Positions 25,664-34,149 of a stretch of 64,000 nucleotides of DNA are shown piece by piece. Location of the stretch: assembly GCA_965198185.1 (NCBI GenBank), contig CBDAOU010000002.1:1612001-1676000 (forward strand), read 5' to 3'. The first letter of the stretch is position 1. Every line of letters begins with the position of its first letter. The translations under genes and the position numbers were made by a program. The stretch comes from JAJECS01 sp965198185 (GTDB taxonomy: Bacteria > Chloroflexota > UBA11872). Under the pieces are notes generated by a model. That model did not search any database and had not been told where the DNA came from. It saw nothing but the letters and a program-made list of their open reading frames with translations.

Positions 25664-25836
25664 ACCGCCGCGCCCACCTCGATCGCGCCGACGCCGGCTA
25701 CATCCTGGACACCTTCCCCATCGTCCGCCGCGAAGACGAAGCCCAGTTCGACGGCCGCTACCGCACCAAAGAGCTTATCCTTGCCTACATGAACGCCCTC
25801 GCGGCTGGGGATTCCGAGACTCGCATAGCCAAATGA
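25664..25836 (+). pseudogene. remnant of a second R-M gene 3' end
   Basis: From 25684 the sequence encodes DAGYILDTFPIVRREDEAQF and continues to MNALAAGDSETRIAK and a stop. It matches the last 48 residues of the type IIG enzyme with few changes; the first ~110 nt differ at about five, mostly third, codon positions. Just upstream, 25664-25684 aligns to 24361 onward with an internal deletion of about 36 nt. No start or methyltransferase part remains. It is either a partial duplication or the stump of a lost paralogue. Confidence 0.8.
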
Positions 25837-25951
25837 GGCCCAGATCCTCGGATCCCCGATTGCTCACCATGCGCTACTCTCAACTGCCACAGCGTCCGCG
25901 GCAATCACAAGCAAAATGGATGTCCCATGTGCTGTATACCAGTGCAGTGCG

Positions 25952-25964
25952 ACAAGTGACTTGT
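25952..25964. promoter_or_regulatory. 13-bp palindrome, possible operator
   Basis: acaagtgacttgt is a perfect odd-length palindrome in the AT-richer 210-bp spacer before the 26047 gene. Its position, about 80 bp upstream of the start codon, would suit a repressor or activator site. No -10/-35 pair can be set with confidence. Confidence 0.3.
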
Positions 25965-26046
25965 CCTCTTTTGGTTAAGCTATCCAATTCCCCGGATCAG
26001 CAACTCATTAGCCACTCAATGGCCAAGAAATAATTAGGTCAGAAGT

Positions 26047-26592
26047 ATGCTTGAATCGATAGCCTATATTGCCACCATACTCACCCCCATACTCCTTTTG
26101 TTACTCACTGGAGCAGGATGGAGATATCGTCAAGAAATGGAGCGAAGGCTTAAATTGGAAGAACAGCTTCGCGCCGATCGAGTTGAAATCTATAACCAGG
26201 TGCTTGAGCCCTTCATAATACTCTTCATATCCGATTCGGCTTGGAAATCAGACAGAAAGAACCGTGGCAAAGACAAGAACGCTGCCGCTCTTTCGCAAAT
26301 CCTATCGTTGGAATACCGCAAGGCTTCGTTTCAGCTCGCACTCCTTGGAGCTGATCCAGTGGTAAGAGCATTCAACAATCTTTTGCAGTTCTTCTACGCA
26401 CAGGAGGAAACAGAGGGAGGGTTATCTACAGAGCAAGCCAGAACTGCCATGTCGCTCTTGGGGGAATTTCTCTTGGAAATAAGACGGAGCATGGGAAACG
26501 AAGGGACAAAAATCGACAATTGGGGCATGCTTGAGTGGTTTCTGAAGGAAGCTAGAAGATTGCGAGATAACGGGCAGCACATTCAAATCTGA
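26047..26592 (+). CDS. membrane-anchored hypothetical protein, low GC
   Basis: A 181-aa protein with one N-terminal membrane helix (about residues 5-25, IAYIATILTPILLLLL), then a charged, largely helical cytoplasmic part rich in Arg/Lys/Glu (RRLKLEEQLRADRVEIYNQV). No family was recognised. Its base composition is clearly lower in GC than almost everything else in the window, which suggests recent transfer. It lies downstream of the R-M remnant and converges with the ATPase module. A role as a membrane component of a defence island is possible but not shown. Confidence 0.65.
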   Translation: MLESIAYIATILTPILLLLLTGAGWRYRQEMERRLKLEEQLRADRVEIYNQVLEPFIILFISDSAWKSDRKNRGKDKNAAALSQILSLEYRKASFQLALLGADPVVRAFNNLLQFFYAQEETEGGLSTEQARTAMSLLGEFLLEIRRSMGNEGTKIDNWGMLEWFLKEARRLRDNGQHIQI

Positions 26593-26725
26593 CCGCAGCT
26601 ACGGCCTACACTCAGTGTCACAGGTTGCGTGCATCCTGTGACGTTAATCCGATCTCGGATCCACGCTGCGCGCCGCGTGAGTCACCGAATTGGGTGTTGC
26701 GCCACATGCGTAGGCGCCGTGTGGG

Positions 26726-27199
26726 CTATTGAAGCCAGTCGGCCAATTGCGTACCACACTTCATCAGCCGAACGGGCCTGCGCACGCCGTGAAAGCTCAC
26801 CTGGCTATCGCGCCGCTGCAATTTGCGCCTCTCCGCCTTAGGTGAACCCCCGCCAAAGACAGCGATGGGACGGAATCTCGCCGCTGCGTTCCTTGGCACC
26901 AGTCGCTCGGCGGCAGAGGCGCCTGCTCGAAGCTGCGTGACGAACTTGCTGGCATCCACCGGCCCTGTTGTCAGCTCCAGCGGCGCCACCCAACCGCCAG
27001 CAGCGTCATCCTCGGCAACGAACAGGTAATCGCAGCGTGCGTCCGCCTGACCGAGAGGCGAGCCCGGCTTATCCAAGTCGACGATCAGCCGGTCGCTGGG
27101 CACGCCATTCAGGGATATGCTACAGCCTTCCTTGCGAATCCGCGTGGCAATGCACCGGCCGTCCACGTTGGCGCGGGCGCGTGCAACAAGCCCGCTCAC
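26726..27199 (-). CDS. small PD-(D/E)XK-like partner of ATPase
   Basis: A 157-aa protein whose GTG start overlaps the ATPase stop by 4 nt (GTGA), so the two are coupled. The region ARCDYLFVAEDDAAGGWVAP followed by LELTTG and FVTQLRAGA has the layout of a degenerate nuclease core (Asp, then Glu-x-x after a beta strand, then a helix). The usual catalytic Lys of ExK is Thr here, so activity is doubtful. The C-terminus has FRPIAVFGGG and VSFHGVRRPVRLMKCG. The family was not identified; the nuclease relation is inference. Confidence 0.6.
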   Translation of the reverse strand: MSGLVARARANVDGRCIATRIRKEGCSISLNGVPSDRLIVDLDKPGSPLGQADARCDYLFVAEDDAAGGWVAPLELTTGPVDASKFVTQLRAGASAAERLVPRNAAARFRPIAVFGGGSPKAERRKLQRRDSQVSFHGVRRPVRLMKCGTQLADWLQ

Positions 27200-28833
27200 C
27201 CATCGTCCCCAAGCCGGCTGGAAATCTCGGCCCACTCGTTGTGCATCGCCACGGCCACGTCTTCGAAATCGGACGGATAGAGGCCGGACTCGTCGAGACC
27301 AACCTCGCTGACCGTCGAGCCTTCCTCGGTCGCGTCGGGCCTGAACAGCCACGCACCTACCTGGCTGGGATCAAGCGCAACATCGCCCCCGGCGATTCCC
27401 GCGCGCTCGGCTTCGGGAAGCTGCGAGGCGCGCACTAGATTGGCAAGCTCTTGCAGCAGCCACTCGCTGTGTGTGGTCACGATTACCCGGATACCGGCTC
27501 GCACGAGCGCCGCAAGCTGCCGCGTGAACGCCACTTGCATTGCCGGATGCAGGTGCGACTCCGGCTCCTCGATGATCAGGACATCGCCAGGCCGCACGAG
27601 ATGCCGCAGGTAGAGCACAACCGGCGCAAGCTCCGAAACCATCGAAGAGGCTCGCATCAAGGGCAAGGTGTCACGCCAGCCATCCGGGAGGTAGTCGAAG
27701 CTGGGATAGCCGCTACCGACGTTTTCCATTCTAACGCCGCCCCTGAGCACATCCTGTTCCAGCCGCTTTGCCAAGCTCGCGCTCGATTCTGCGGCGTCCC
27801 GATCCGATCTTGAGCGACCGCCTACCGGCTTTCCACTCATTTCGATCAGTTGATCCAAAAAGTCTGCCAATACCCCGGACAGGATTGGGATGTCAGGAGA
27901 TCGGCGGAGTCCGGCGGTTGTAGCGCTCTGCACCAGGGCGCTCACCACAACCTGATGGCTGTGCATGATTCCCGTACGGTCAGCCGGCAAGTAGTATGCA
28001 TTGCGATATAGAGGCTTAAGCAGAGACTCGAAGATATCTTCGGACATTCGAGCAAGCGAGAACCGCAGATCTTCATCGTCAATGCCCACCCTTGGAGATA
28101 ACCTTCTAAGGTATAAAGGCGCATCATCAGGCTTATCCAAGTCAATCTCGTTCGAAAGTGACCTGTCTCCACCAATTTTTCCCGAACAAAGCAGATGATC
28201 TTCATGCATTTGGAGTTCATATCTAACCATCCCTGCATCATCCGACCGGGGAATGAATAATTCAACTTTCGCACCTGATCCAGGGCTTAATCGCCGGACC
28301 AATGAACTCATATCATCGACGCCGAAGCATCGACCAATCTCACTTTCGGAATAACTTCCGAAACCTTCCGCCTGCTCAAGCACAGAACGGATATATTCAT
28401 TCACATCCCCTGGCAACTCAGGACGGAACGCCGTCTCAAATCCCTTCTGAACAGCCTGTGAGTCAACATCGGAGTCTATGCCGATAGGCAACTGAGTCTG
28501 GGATCGATTATCGACTCGATGCGAGAGCCAATTGCGAAAGCTATCTAGGATGCCATTGGCACCTTGATCATCGTCTGACGTCCAGTATGACATTGACCTA
28601 AACATTCCGGTGCGATAGCGTCCACGCCGCCCGTAAAGCGCAGACTTGCTTCCGCCAAAACACTGGTGTAGCGCATACAATAGGATTGCCAAATATGACT
28701 TCCCCGTATTGCTCGGACCAATGAAGACTGTGAGGGGACGCAGATCGACGCTGGCCTGCGCGATCGGCCCAAAGTCTTTAACATCAAGGCGGTATTCGCC
28801 AGGAAAGTCTTTGACCGCCTCCTGATTACTCAC
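27196..28833 (-). CDS. AAA/OLD-like ATPase of a putative two-gene defence module
   Basis: A 545-aa SMC/ABC-type ATPase. Walker A is TVFIGPSNTGKSYLAILLYA near residue 38. The ABC-like core near the C-terminus has VLIIEEPESHLHPAMQVAFT (Walker B with catalytic Glu, D-loop His) and VIVTTHSEWLLQEL. There is no TOPRIM domain, so it is not a full OLD nuclease. GTG 28833 was chosen because ggag lies upstream and DVKDFGPI then begins the fold; the frame stays open to 28944 through repeat-like sequence. The 5' half has lower GC than the rest. It probably senses or signals for the overlapping small nuclease-like protein. Confidence 0.8.
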   Translation of the reverse strand: MSNQEAVKDFPGEYRLDVKDFGPIAQASVDLRPLTVFIGPSNTGKSYLAILLYALHQCFGGSKSALYGRRGRYRTGMFRSMSYWTSDDDQGANGILDSFRNWLSHRVDNRSQTQLPIGIDSDVDSQAVQKGFETAFRPELPGDVNEYIRSVLEQAEGFGSYSESEIGRCFGVDDMSSLVRRLSPGSGAKVELFIPRSDDAGMVRYELQMHEDHLLCSGKIGGDRSLSNEIDLDKPDDAPLYLRRLSPRVGIDDEDLRFSLARMSEDIFESLLKPLYRNAYYLPADRTGIMHSHQVVVSALVQSATTAGLRRSPDIPILSGVLADFLDQLIEMSGKPVGGRSRSDRDAAESSASLAKRLEQDVLRGGVRMENVGSGYPSFDYLPDGWRDTLPLMRASSMVSELAPVVLYLRHLVRPGDVLIIEEPESHLHPAMQVAFTRQLAALVRAGIRVIVTTHSEWLLQELANLVRASQLPEAERAGIAGGDVALDPSQVGAWLFRPDATEEGSTVSEVGLDESGLYPSDFEDVAVAMHNEWAEISSRLGDDG

Positions 28834-29023
28834 GGACAGCTCCAAGTCGGCATCGAAGAAAGAACGCGGCCAGGGGGACGAATCCCGCAGGTCGCCCCGC
28901 CGTGAGCCTCTCGGCCATGGTCGAATATACACCCGATGCCTCACGCTGTGGGGATCGACTGAGCGCCTACGGCTATGACCCGGCTTCCGGCTAGAGGCGG
29001 CCTCGGGTCGGTGCTTTGACGTC

Positions 29024-29052
29024 TTAGATTCCTCGCTGCGCTCGGAATGACG
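29024..29052. repeat. dispersed repeat R2 (copy 3)
   Basis: tagattcctcgctgcgctcg followed by gaatgacga, nearly identical to the copy at 36949 and close to that at 12771. It opens the repeat-rich stretch between the ATPase module and higA. Confidence 0.8.
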
Positions 29053-29273
29053 AAAGGGGCGCGCTACGGCTCAGAGCGCCCAGCCGGTGGCCCAGGCGGC
29101 ACGCCGCGCGGCGCTACATGGCCACCGGCCACGCGCCGGACAGTTATAGCGAGATTAGCGATCTTAGGTTTTCTTTGTAAGGTCCCTAATTTCCGTATAA
29201 CTGCCCGGACCGGCGGCGTGCAGCGCGGGCTGCCGGATAACTGGGCTTGTGGGAGCTTGCGCCGCTTGGCCTC
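29053..29273. other. repeat-rich spacer before higA end
   Basis: Contains a ccggtggcccaggcggc ... gccaccgg palindrome (29080-29128), related to the pair at 29965 and 30207. It also has an AT-richer segment with cagttatagcg near 29149 and its inverted form cgtataactg near 29195. No gene with a ribosome site is visible. Confidence 0.5.
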
Positions 29274-29609
29274 TCAATGTGCTGGGGGTGGGTGGGCCTT
29301 CGCCGTCTGTGGCGGCACGCGAGGTCGGACTCGTTCGGCGATGTCCTGTCCCGACCTGAGTTCCGCCACGCGCAGTTCGAAGGTCTTCTGGAGGTTCAGC
29401 CAGAACTGCGGCGTCGTGCCGAAATAGCGCGACAAGCGCAGCGCCGTGTCGGCCGTTACTCCCCGCTGGCCCTTCAGAATCGCCGTGATGCGGTTGGTCG
29501 GGACGGCCAGGGCCTTGGCGAGCGCATTGGCTGAGAGGCCAAGCTCGTCGAGCTCGCCACCCAGGATCTCCCCCGGATGCACCGGTCGCATGCGATTCGT
29601 CGTCGGCAT
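29274..29609 (-). CDS. higA: HigA-type antitoxin
   Basis: A 111-aa antitoxin of the HigA/VapI type. It has the family N-terminus MRPVHPGEILGGELDELGLS, a Cro/C1 helix-turn-helix (ANALAKALAVPTNRITAIL), and the tail DTALRLSRYFGTTPQFWLNL. ATG 29609 was chosen because aggagg lies 7-8 nt upstream; ATG 29624, overlapping the higB stop, is also possible. The toxin gene precedes it, as in standard higBA loci, and HigA would repress the common promoter. Confidence 0.93.
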   Translation of the reverse strand: MPTTNRMRPVHPGEILGGELDELGLSANALAKALAVPTNRITAILKGQRGVTADTALRLSRYFGTTPQFWLNLQKTFELRVAELRSGQDIAERVRPRVPPQTAKAHPPPAH

Positions 29610-29620
29610 CGCCGACCTCC

Positions 29621-29902
29621 TCATCGGTGCTCGTCCACGATCTCCAAGTCGTACGGCCCATCGTCTCCCCAGCGGAAGCAGATGCGCCACTGGCGATTGA
29701 TCCGAATGCTATGGGCGCCCGACCGATCGCCGGTGAGCGACTCCAGCCTGTTGCTCGGCAGGCCCGCCAGGTCTCGAAGGGCCTCGGCGTTATCCAGAAT
29801 CGTCAACCGGCGCGCGGCCTGGTCGGCAAAACCCTGGAAGTCCCGCACGGCCTGACCACCGAAGAATCGTTCGGTCTTGCGGTCCTTGAAGCTTCGGATC
29901 AC
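29621..29902 (-). CDS. higB: HigB-type mRNA interferase toxin
   Basis: A 93-aa RelE-superfamily toxin. It begins MIRSFKDRKTERFFGG, and carries RRLTILDNAEALRDLAGLPS, RLESLTGDRSGAHSIRINRQ and WRICFRWGDDG; all are standard for the HigB/PF05015 family that cleaves translated mRNA. Its stop lies within 12 bp of the higA start. The pair is complete and looks functional. Confidence 0.93.
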   Translation of the reverse strand: MIRSFKDRKTERFFGGQAVRDFQGFADQAARRLTILDNAEALRDLAGLPSNRLESLTGDRSGAHSIRINRQWRICFRWGDDGPYDLEIVDEHR

Positions 29903-29964
29903 CGTTACGCCTTACGTAAACCATACACCATTCGCCGGGTCTGCACCATGTCGCTGGCCGAGCG

Positions 29965-30290
29965 CTGCCCGGTGGCCCAGGCTGCGGGCAGCCTGGGAGT
30001 TTCACCCACACCCGTCCCGCGCTGCACCCGGCGCGGGCCACCGGGCATGGTGATGGTCCGCTGGTCCAGCTTTTATTTCGGCAGCGAAGTTAAACCCCGA
30101 ACACGTCAAAAAACTCCCGGCCACAAGGGCTGGCCCGGCGTGGTGCGCGCCGCTGTGCGCCGCTGTCTTGCCCGTCATTCCGGCGCACGCCGGAATCCAG
30201 GCCTCTGCCCGGTGGCCCGGGCGGCGCGCCGCCTGGGAGTTTCATCCACGGCCGATCCCACGCTGCACGCAGCGTGGGCCACCGGATCCC
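29965..30290. repeat. two copies of a ~80-bp palindromic repeat
   Basis: Copies at about 29965-30048 and 30207-30290 share cccggtggcccaggc, gcctgggagtttcaccca, a cgctgcac block and terminal gcgggccaccgg; the ends pair with each other. Between them lies a 27-bp attccggcg/cgccggaat palindrome (30175-30201) and at 30061-30160 unique sequence. The 480-bp interval 29903-30383 shows no gene. Confidence 0.75.
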
Positions 30291-30292
30291 GG

Positions 30293-30318
30293 CGGGCGCC
30301 CACGAGGGACGCCCCTAC
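30293..30318. repeat. right-half fragment of R1
   Basis: cgggcgcccacgagggacgc followed by ccctac matches R1 positions 204-229 with one change. It carries the same cgcccct-ac target that element B uses at 19127-19133, but is not interrupted here. Confidence 0.8.
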
Positions 30319-30383
30319 GTGTCGCCGGCGGCGGGAATCAAACAGGCCGGGGCTCGGACAGCGCGGCTCGTTAGACTCGCACC

Positions 30384-31136
30384 ATGGCGATCCGGGGCGT
30401 GCTGTTCGATCTGGGCGATACCTTGGTCACGCAGGAGCCCCTGGTCGGCTCTCCCAGCAACCGGCAGGGCGCGGCGCAGGTCGCCAAGGCGTTGGGGCGG
30501 CTGACGGACGACGCCCCGACCGCCGAGCAGCTGACCGACCCCCTGGGCGAAACCCTGCAAGAGGCGCTGGCCGCGTCGTACCAGGGCGAATGCGCGGTCC
30601 CCGACGCGCGCCGGGCAGTCGTGGAGGTCCTCGATCGCTTTGACCTGGAGCCTCCGTCCGAGCTCATCGACTTGCTGCTGCCGATGTACTTTGAGCCGCA
30701 CTACGCGCGGATGACCGTGGACCCACACGCGGTGCGCACGCTCGAGCTGCTGCGCCGGGCCGGCGTGCGCACAGCCGTCGTGGGGAACCTGATCTATGGG
30801 GAAGAGTTGCTGGTGGAACGCCTGCGCGCGTTCGATCTGCTGCGGCTGGTGAACGCCCTGGTGCTGAGCACCGAATCCGGCTGGATGAAACCGCATCCCG
30901 TGGCCTACCGCGAAGCGCTGCGGCAGCTGGGGGTGCCAGCCGCCGAGGCCGTGATGGTGGGCGACGATCTGGACTTCGACGTGCGCGCGCCCCAGGCGCT
31001 CGGTGTGCGCGCGATCTGGCTGCGCCGCAACGACGCAACCGGCCTCGGGTCGGTCACGCCGGACGCGATCATCGACGATCTGGGGCAGCTCATTCCGGCC
31101 ATCGCCGAGTTGGACGCCACCGAGGCGCCGACATGA
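30384..31136 (+). CDS. HAD-superfamily hydrolase
   Basis: A 250-aa haloacid dehalogenase-type hydrolase, probably a small-molecule phosphatase. Motif I is VLFDLGDTLV (nucleophile Asp and the downstream Asp), motif II TAVVGN, motif III Lys in WMKPHPVAYREAL, and motif IV MVGDDLDFDVRAPQALG. A helical cap lies between motifs I and II. Substrate is unknown. The stop overlaps the following methyltransferase start by 4 nt (ATGA). Confidence 0.88.
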   Translation: MAIRGVLFDLGDTLVTQEPLVGSPSNRQGAAQVAKALGRLTDDAPTAEQLTDPLGETLQEALAASYQGECAVPDARRAVVEVLDRFDLEPPSELIDLLLPMYFEPHYARMTVDPHAVRTLELLRRAGVRTAVVGNLIYGEELLVERLRAFDLLRLVNALVLSTESGWMKPHPVAYREALRQLGVPAAEAVMVGDDLDFDVRAPQALGVRAIWLRRNDATGLGSVTPDAIIDDLGQLIPAIAELDATEAPT

Positions 31137-31885
31137 AGGGCATGCCCCGCAGACCGCTTCGCGCCCTGGCGCGCCGGCTCTACCGCGTTCCAAGCTCGAC
31201 CTACAACCACGCCTCGGCGCGCAATTTGGAGCGCTTTGGGGAGCTCACCGCCGCCATGCGCCAACCGGCGGCGATTCTCAACGTGGGCGGCGGCGGTCGC
31301 GGCCTGCCCAGCGCGATCACGCGAGCCGCGGGGCCGGGCGGCGTCGTGAACCTGGATATCGCGCGCCATCCGACGGTCACCTGCCAGGCGGACGCGCTGC
31401 GCCTGCCGTTTGCCTCCGGGTCGTTCGACGGGATCCTATCGACCGCGGTGCTCGAGCACCTGCCGACGCCGCAGACCGCGATCGACGAGATGGGGCGCGT
31501 GGCCCGGTCCGGCGCCGTGCTCTATACCGAGGTGCCCTTCCTGCAGGGCTATCACGCCTCGCCGGACGACTACCACCGGTTCACCAGCAGCGGGCTGCGT
31601 CACGCCTTTCGCGCGCATCATGACGTCGAGGTCGGCGTGTGCGCCGGGCCTAGCTCGGCGCTCACCTGGATCCTGCGCGGCTACCTCAAGGGCGTGCTCA
31701 GCGGTTTCACGCGCCACCGACGGCTGGAGCTGGCGGCCGATTTCATCGCCGCCTGGCTCACGGTGCCCGTCAAGTTCCTGGACCGCCTCGTGGCCGAGCG
31801 GCCGGCAGCAGAGGATTTCGCCTCGGCGTTCTACGTGCTGGCCCGGGCTGGAACGGCGGCCGACGCGCCGGTCGATGAGCCCTAG
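31133..31885 (+). CDS. class I SAM-dependent methyltransferase
   Basis: A 250-aa methyltransferase of the Methyltransf_11 type: motif I ILNVGGGGRGLPSAI, acidic VNLDIARHP, QADALRLPFASGSFDGILST and AVLEHLPTP. The second half has DDYHRFTSSGLRHAF, common in methyltransferases found with sugar or cell-surface genes. The ATGA overlap ties it to the HAD hydrolase. The substrate is unknown. Confidence 0.88.
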   Translation: MKGMPRRPLRALARRLYRVPSSTYNHASARNLERFGELTAAMRQPAAILNVGGGGRGLPSAITRAAGPGGVVNLDIARHPTVTCQADALRLPFASGSFDGILSTAVLEHLPTPQTAIDEMGRVARSGAVLYTEVPFLQGYHASPDDYHRFTSSGLRHAFRAHHDVEVGVCAGPSSALTWILRGYLKGVLSGFTRHRRLELAADFIAAWLTVPVKFLDRLVAERPAAEDFASAFYVLARAGTAADAPVDEP

Positions 31886-31909
31886 CGGCGGCCTGCGGAA
31901 GTACCGGGC

Positions 31910-33247
31910 CTAGCGCGGCAGCCAGACGTCGTCGAGGACTTCGTCACTCAGCCGCTTGCCGAGCAGGTAGGTCGTGTTGTCGGGATACCAGAGCACTTGC
32001 TCGCCGGCGTAGTCCGTGAAGCTGCCGTAGATGGGCATGCCGCCGCCGCGTCCGGTCACGGAGTGGACGGCGTATTCGTTGTCGGCCAGCACGTGGGGGC
32101 GGCCGAACACCAGCGGCTGGCCGCCGGGATTGTCGATCTCGCGACCTACGCTGACGCAGACCGGGCGTCGCGCCTTACCGTCGCCGGGTCCGTCGGCGCC
32201 ATGGGCGGTGCCGTCGTTGTTGTGGAAGAACAGCAGGAAACGTCCGTCGCGCAGCTTGTGCAGCGGGCAGGGCGACGAGGGATGTGGGATGGGCGGTCCG
32301 CCGGGCTGAAACCGCAGCGGCGCCGCCTCGGACCACGACTCGCCGTAGTCCTCGGACACCGAGTGCCAGATCCAGCCGGTCATGGTGCGCATCACGGCCA
32401 CGATGCGGCCGTCGGAGAGGTTCTGGATCGACGGCTCCATGGCACAGCTGATGCGCTCGTCGCGCGGGTGCGGCACCAGGATGCCGTGATCGGCGTCCGG
32501 CCAGGTCGTCACCACCAGGTCCGCCGGGTCGTCAACCGTCAGCACATTGTCGAAGCGCAGGAACCAGCCCTCGTGATGGCGGGCGTTGAAGCCGATCTCC
32601 GACGTCACCGTCTCGAACCGGCGCTGGTAGTCGTTGGAGGCCCAGCGCGTCATCGGGCAGATCACCTGCCCGCGCCGGTTCACGATCGGCGCTTGCCAGC
32701 CGCTCGGCACCCAACTGCTGAGCATGGCGGGGTCGGGATCGTCGATGGCCCCGCGTCCGATGATGGCGTCGTGGCGCTCGCCCCAAGTCACGCCGTCGTC
32801 ATCCGAGACGCGCCAGGAGAGCACCCCGGTCATGCCGCGGTCGAAGTCCACGGGGCCGGTATTGCGGTGGTAGAAGAGCCAGACGCGGCCGCTGTGCGGC
32901 ACGACGACCGGAACCGACCACACGGGCGTCTTGCCGGAGTCGTCGGGCGGCGCCTCGACCACCGTCGGTCGGCTCCAGGTACGGCCACGGTCCGTGCTGC
33001 GGGCCGTCACCACCCGCACGTTCACGCCGTGGAAGTGGTCCCCGGCCTGCGTCCAGGTCGCCAGGAAGGTTCCCGTGGTCGTGACCGTGACGATGAAATG
33101 CGTGTTGCCGTTGTCCCACGGCCCGTCCGGTCGCGGCCCGGTGTCATGGGCCGGCGTATCGTCGTCCGCCGGGACGAAGACGACGTAGTCGGGATTGGTG
33201 CGGTTGGCGTCGCGCCAGCGCTCGGCGGCGGTGGATTTCGGCGGCAT
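31910..33247 (-). CDS. sialidase-like Asp-box beta-propeller protein (type C)
   Basis: A 445-aa protein related to exo-alpha-sialidases. Asp boxes (SxDxGxTW) occur in STDRGRTWSRP, SDDDGVTWGE and SEDYGESWSE. FRFDN-like and LRDGRFLLFFHNN strands complete the propeller. No signal peptide is seen, so it is probably cytoplasmic and true sialidase activity is doubtful. ATG 33247 was preferred to TTG 33262. It is the most divergent of the seven related genes in the window and is alone, between a methyltransferase and a divergent HAD gene. Confidence 0.8.
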   Translation of the reverse strand: MPPKSTAAERWRDANRTNPDYVVFVPADDDTPAHDTGPRPDGPWDNGNTHFIVTVTTTGTFLATWTQAGDHFHGVNVRVVTARSTDRGRTWSRPTVVEAPPDDSGKTPVWSVPVVVPHSGRVWLFYHRNTGPVDFDRGMTGVLSWRVSDDDGVTWGERHDAIIGRGAIDDPDPAMLSSWVPSGWQAPIVNRRGQVICPMTRWASNDYQRRFETVTSEIGFNARHHEGWFLRFDNVLTVDDPADLVVTTWPDADHGILVPHPRDERISCAMEPSIQNLSDGRIVAVMRTMTGWIWHSVSEDYGESWSEAAPLRFQPGGPPIPHPSSPCPLHKLRDGRFLLFFHNNDGTAHGADGPGDGKARRPVCVSVGREIDNPGGQPLVFGRPHVLADNEYAVHSVTGRGGGMPIYGSFTDYAGEQVLWYPDNTTYLLGKRLSDEVLDDVWLPR

Positions 33248-33390
33248 TGCGTGCACCTTCAAGGGCGGGACACCGCTGCCGGCAGCGCCGGTGGGCCGGT
33301 CACGGCCAACGCCATCCCGACGAGAGCGCCCCCATCATCCCACCCGCGCCAATGAGACGCCTACCCCCATCGCGGGTGGTAGGTTCCGGG

Positions 33391-34149
33391 GTGACCGCCT
33401 CGCACCCAGCGGCCGTCTTCTTCGACGCCTACGGCACGCTGATCCACTTCCCGCAAGACCCCTCGCCGTTCGACTACATGGCCGACGCCCTGCGGCGGGC
33501 GGGGGTTGACCTGCCGCGCCCACGCCTCGACGACGCCCTGCGCGCGGAGATGGGCTACTACAAGGCGTACTACGCCTCGATTCGCACGGCCGACGACCTC
33601 GAACGGCTCCGCCTCGCCGACGCCCGGGTGTACCTGGAAGCGCTGGGCGATACCGGTCCGGTGCGGCTTGACGTGAACCGCGTCGGCGACGAGTTGGCGG
33701 CGGCCTTTGAGAGCCGCGTGCTTCCCGACGGGCGTCCGGCCATCGACTTGGTGCGAGCGGCCGGGGTGCGCGCCGGCGTGCTCAGCAACTTCAGTTACCT
33801 GTTGCCGCTCGTCCTCGACGAGGTTGGACTTGGTGGCGTTCTGGACCCCATCGTCTTTTCGGCGGCCGTCGGCGCCGAGAAGCCCGACCCGCGCATCTTC
33901 GCCGCCGCCGCCACTGCAATCGACGCCGACCTTGCCGACTGCGTGCTCATCGGTGACGACCTGACCAACGATGTCGCCGGCGCGCAGCGCTGCGGGATGC
34001 CCGTCGTCTGGCTCGCGCGGGATGGATCGGCGGCCCCTCCCGGCGTGGCCGTGGCGCGAAACCTGGTGGACGCCGCCCGCCTGGCTCTGGAACCCGGCTG
34101 GCGCGAGCTTTCGCGCAGTGGGCCCACGCCGCCGGCAGCGGATGCCTGA
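33391..34149 (+). CDS. HAD-superfamily hydrolase
   Basis: A 252-aa HAD hydrolase of the haloacid dehalogenase-like subgroup: motif I VFFDAYGTLIHF, a helical cap, motif II GVLSNFS, motif III GAEKPDPRIF and motif IV LIGDDLTNDVAGAQRCG. GTG 33391 places motif I near the N-terminus; ATG 33352 is an alternative. It is distinct from the 30384 gene. Its end overlaps the YjbQ gene by 8 nt. Confidence 0.85.
   Translation: MTASHPAAVFFDAYGTLIHFPQDPSPFDYMADALRRAGVDLPRPRLDDALRAEMGYYKAYYASIRTADDLERLRLADARVYLEALGDTGPVRLDVNRVGDELAAAFESRVLPDGRPAIDLVRAAGVRAGVLSNFSYLLPLVLDEVGLGGVLDPIVFSAAVGAEKPDPRIFAAAATAIDADLADCVLIGDDLTNDVAGAQRCGMPVVWLARDGSAAPPGVAVARNLVDAARLALEPGWRELSRSGPTPPAADA

Noticed and set aside
27196..28833. 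ATPase as part of PARIS, Gabija or a full OLD nuclease
   Set aside because: No DUF4435, UvrD-like or TOPRIM partner/domain could be seen in the module.
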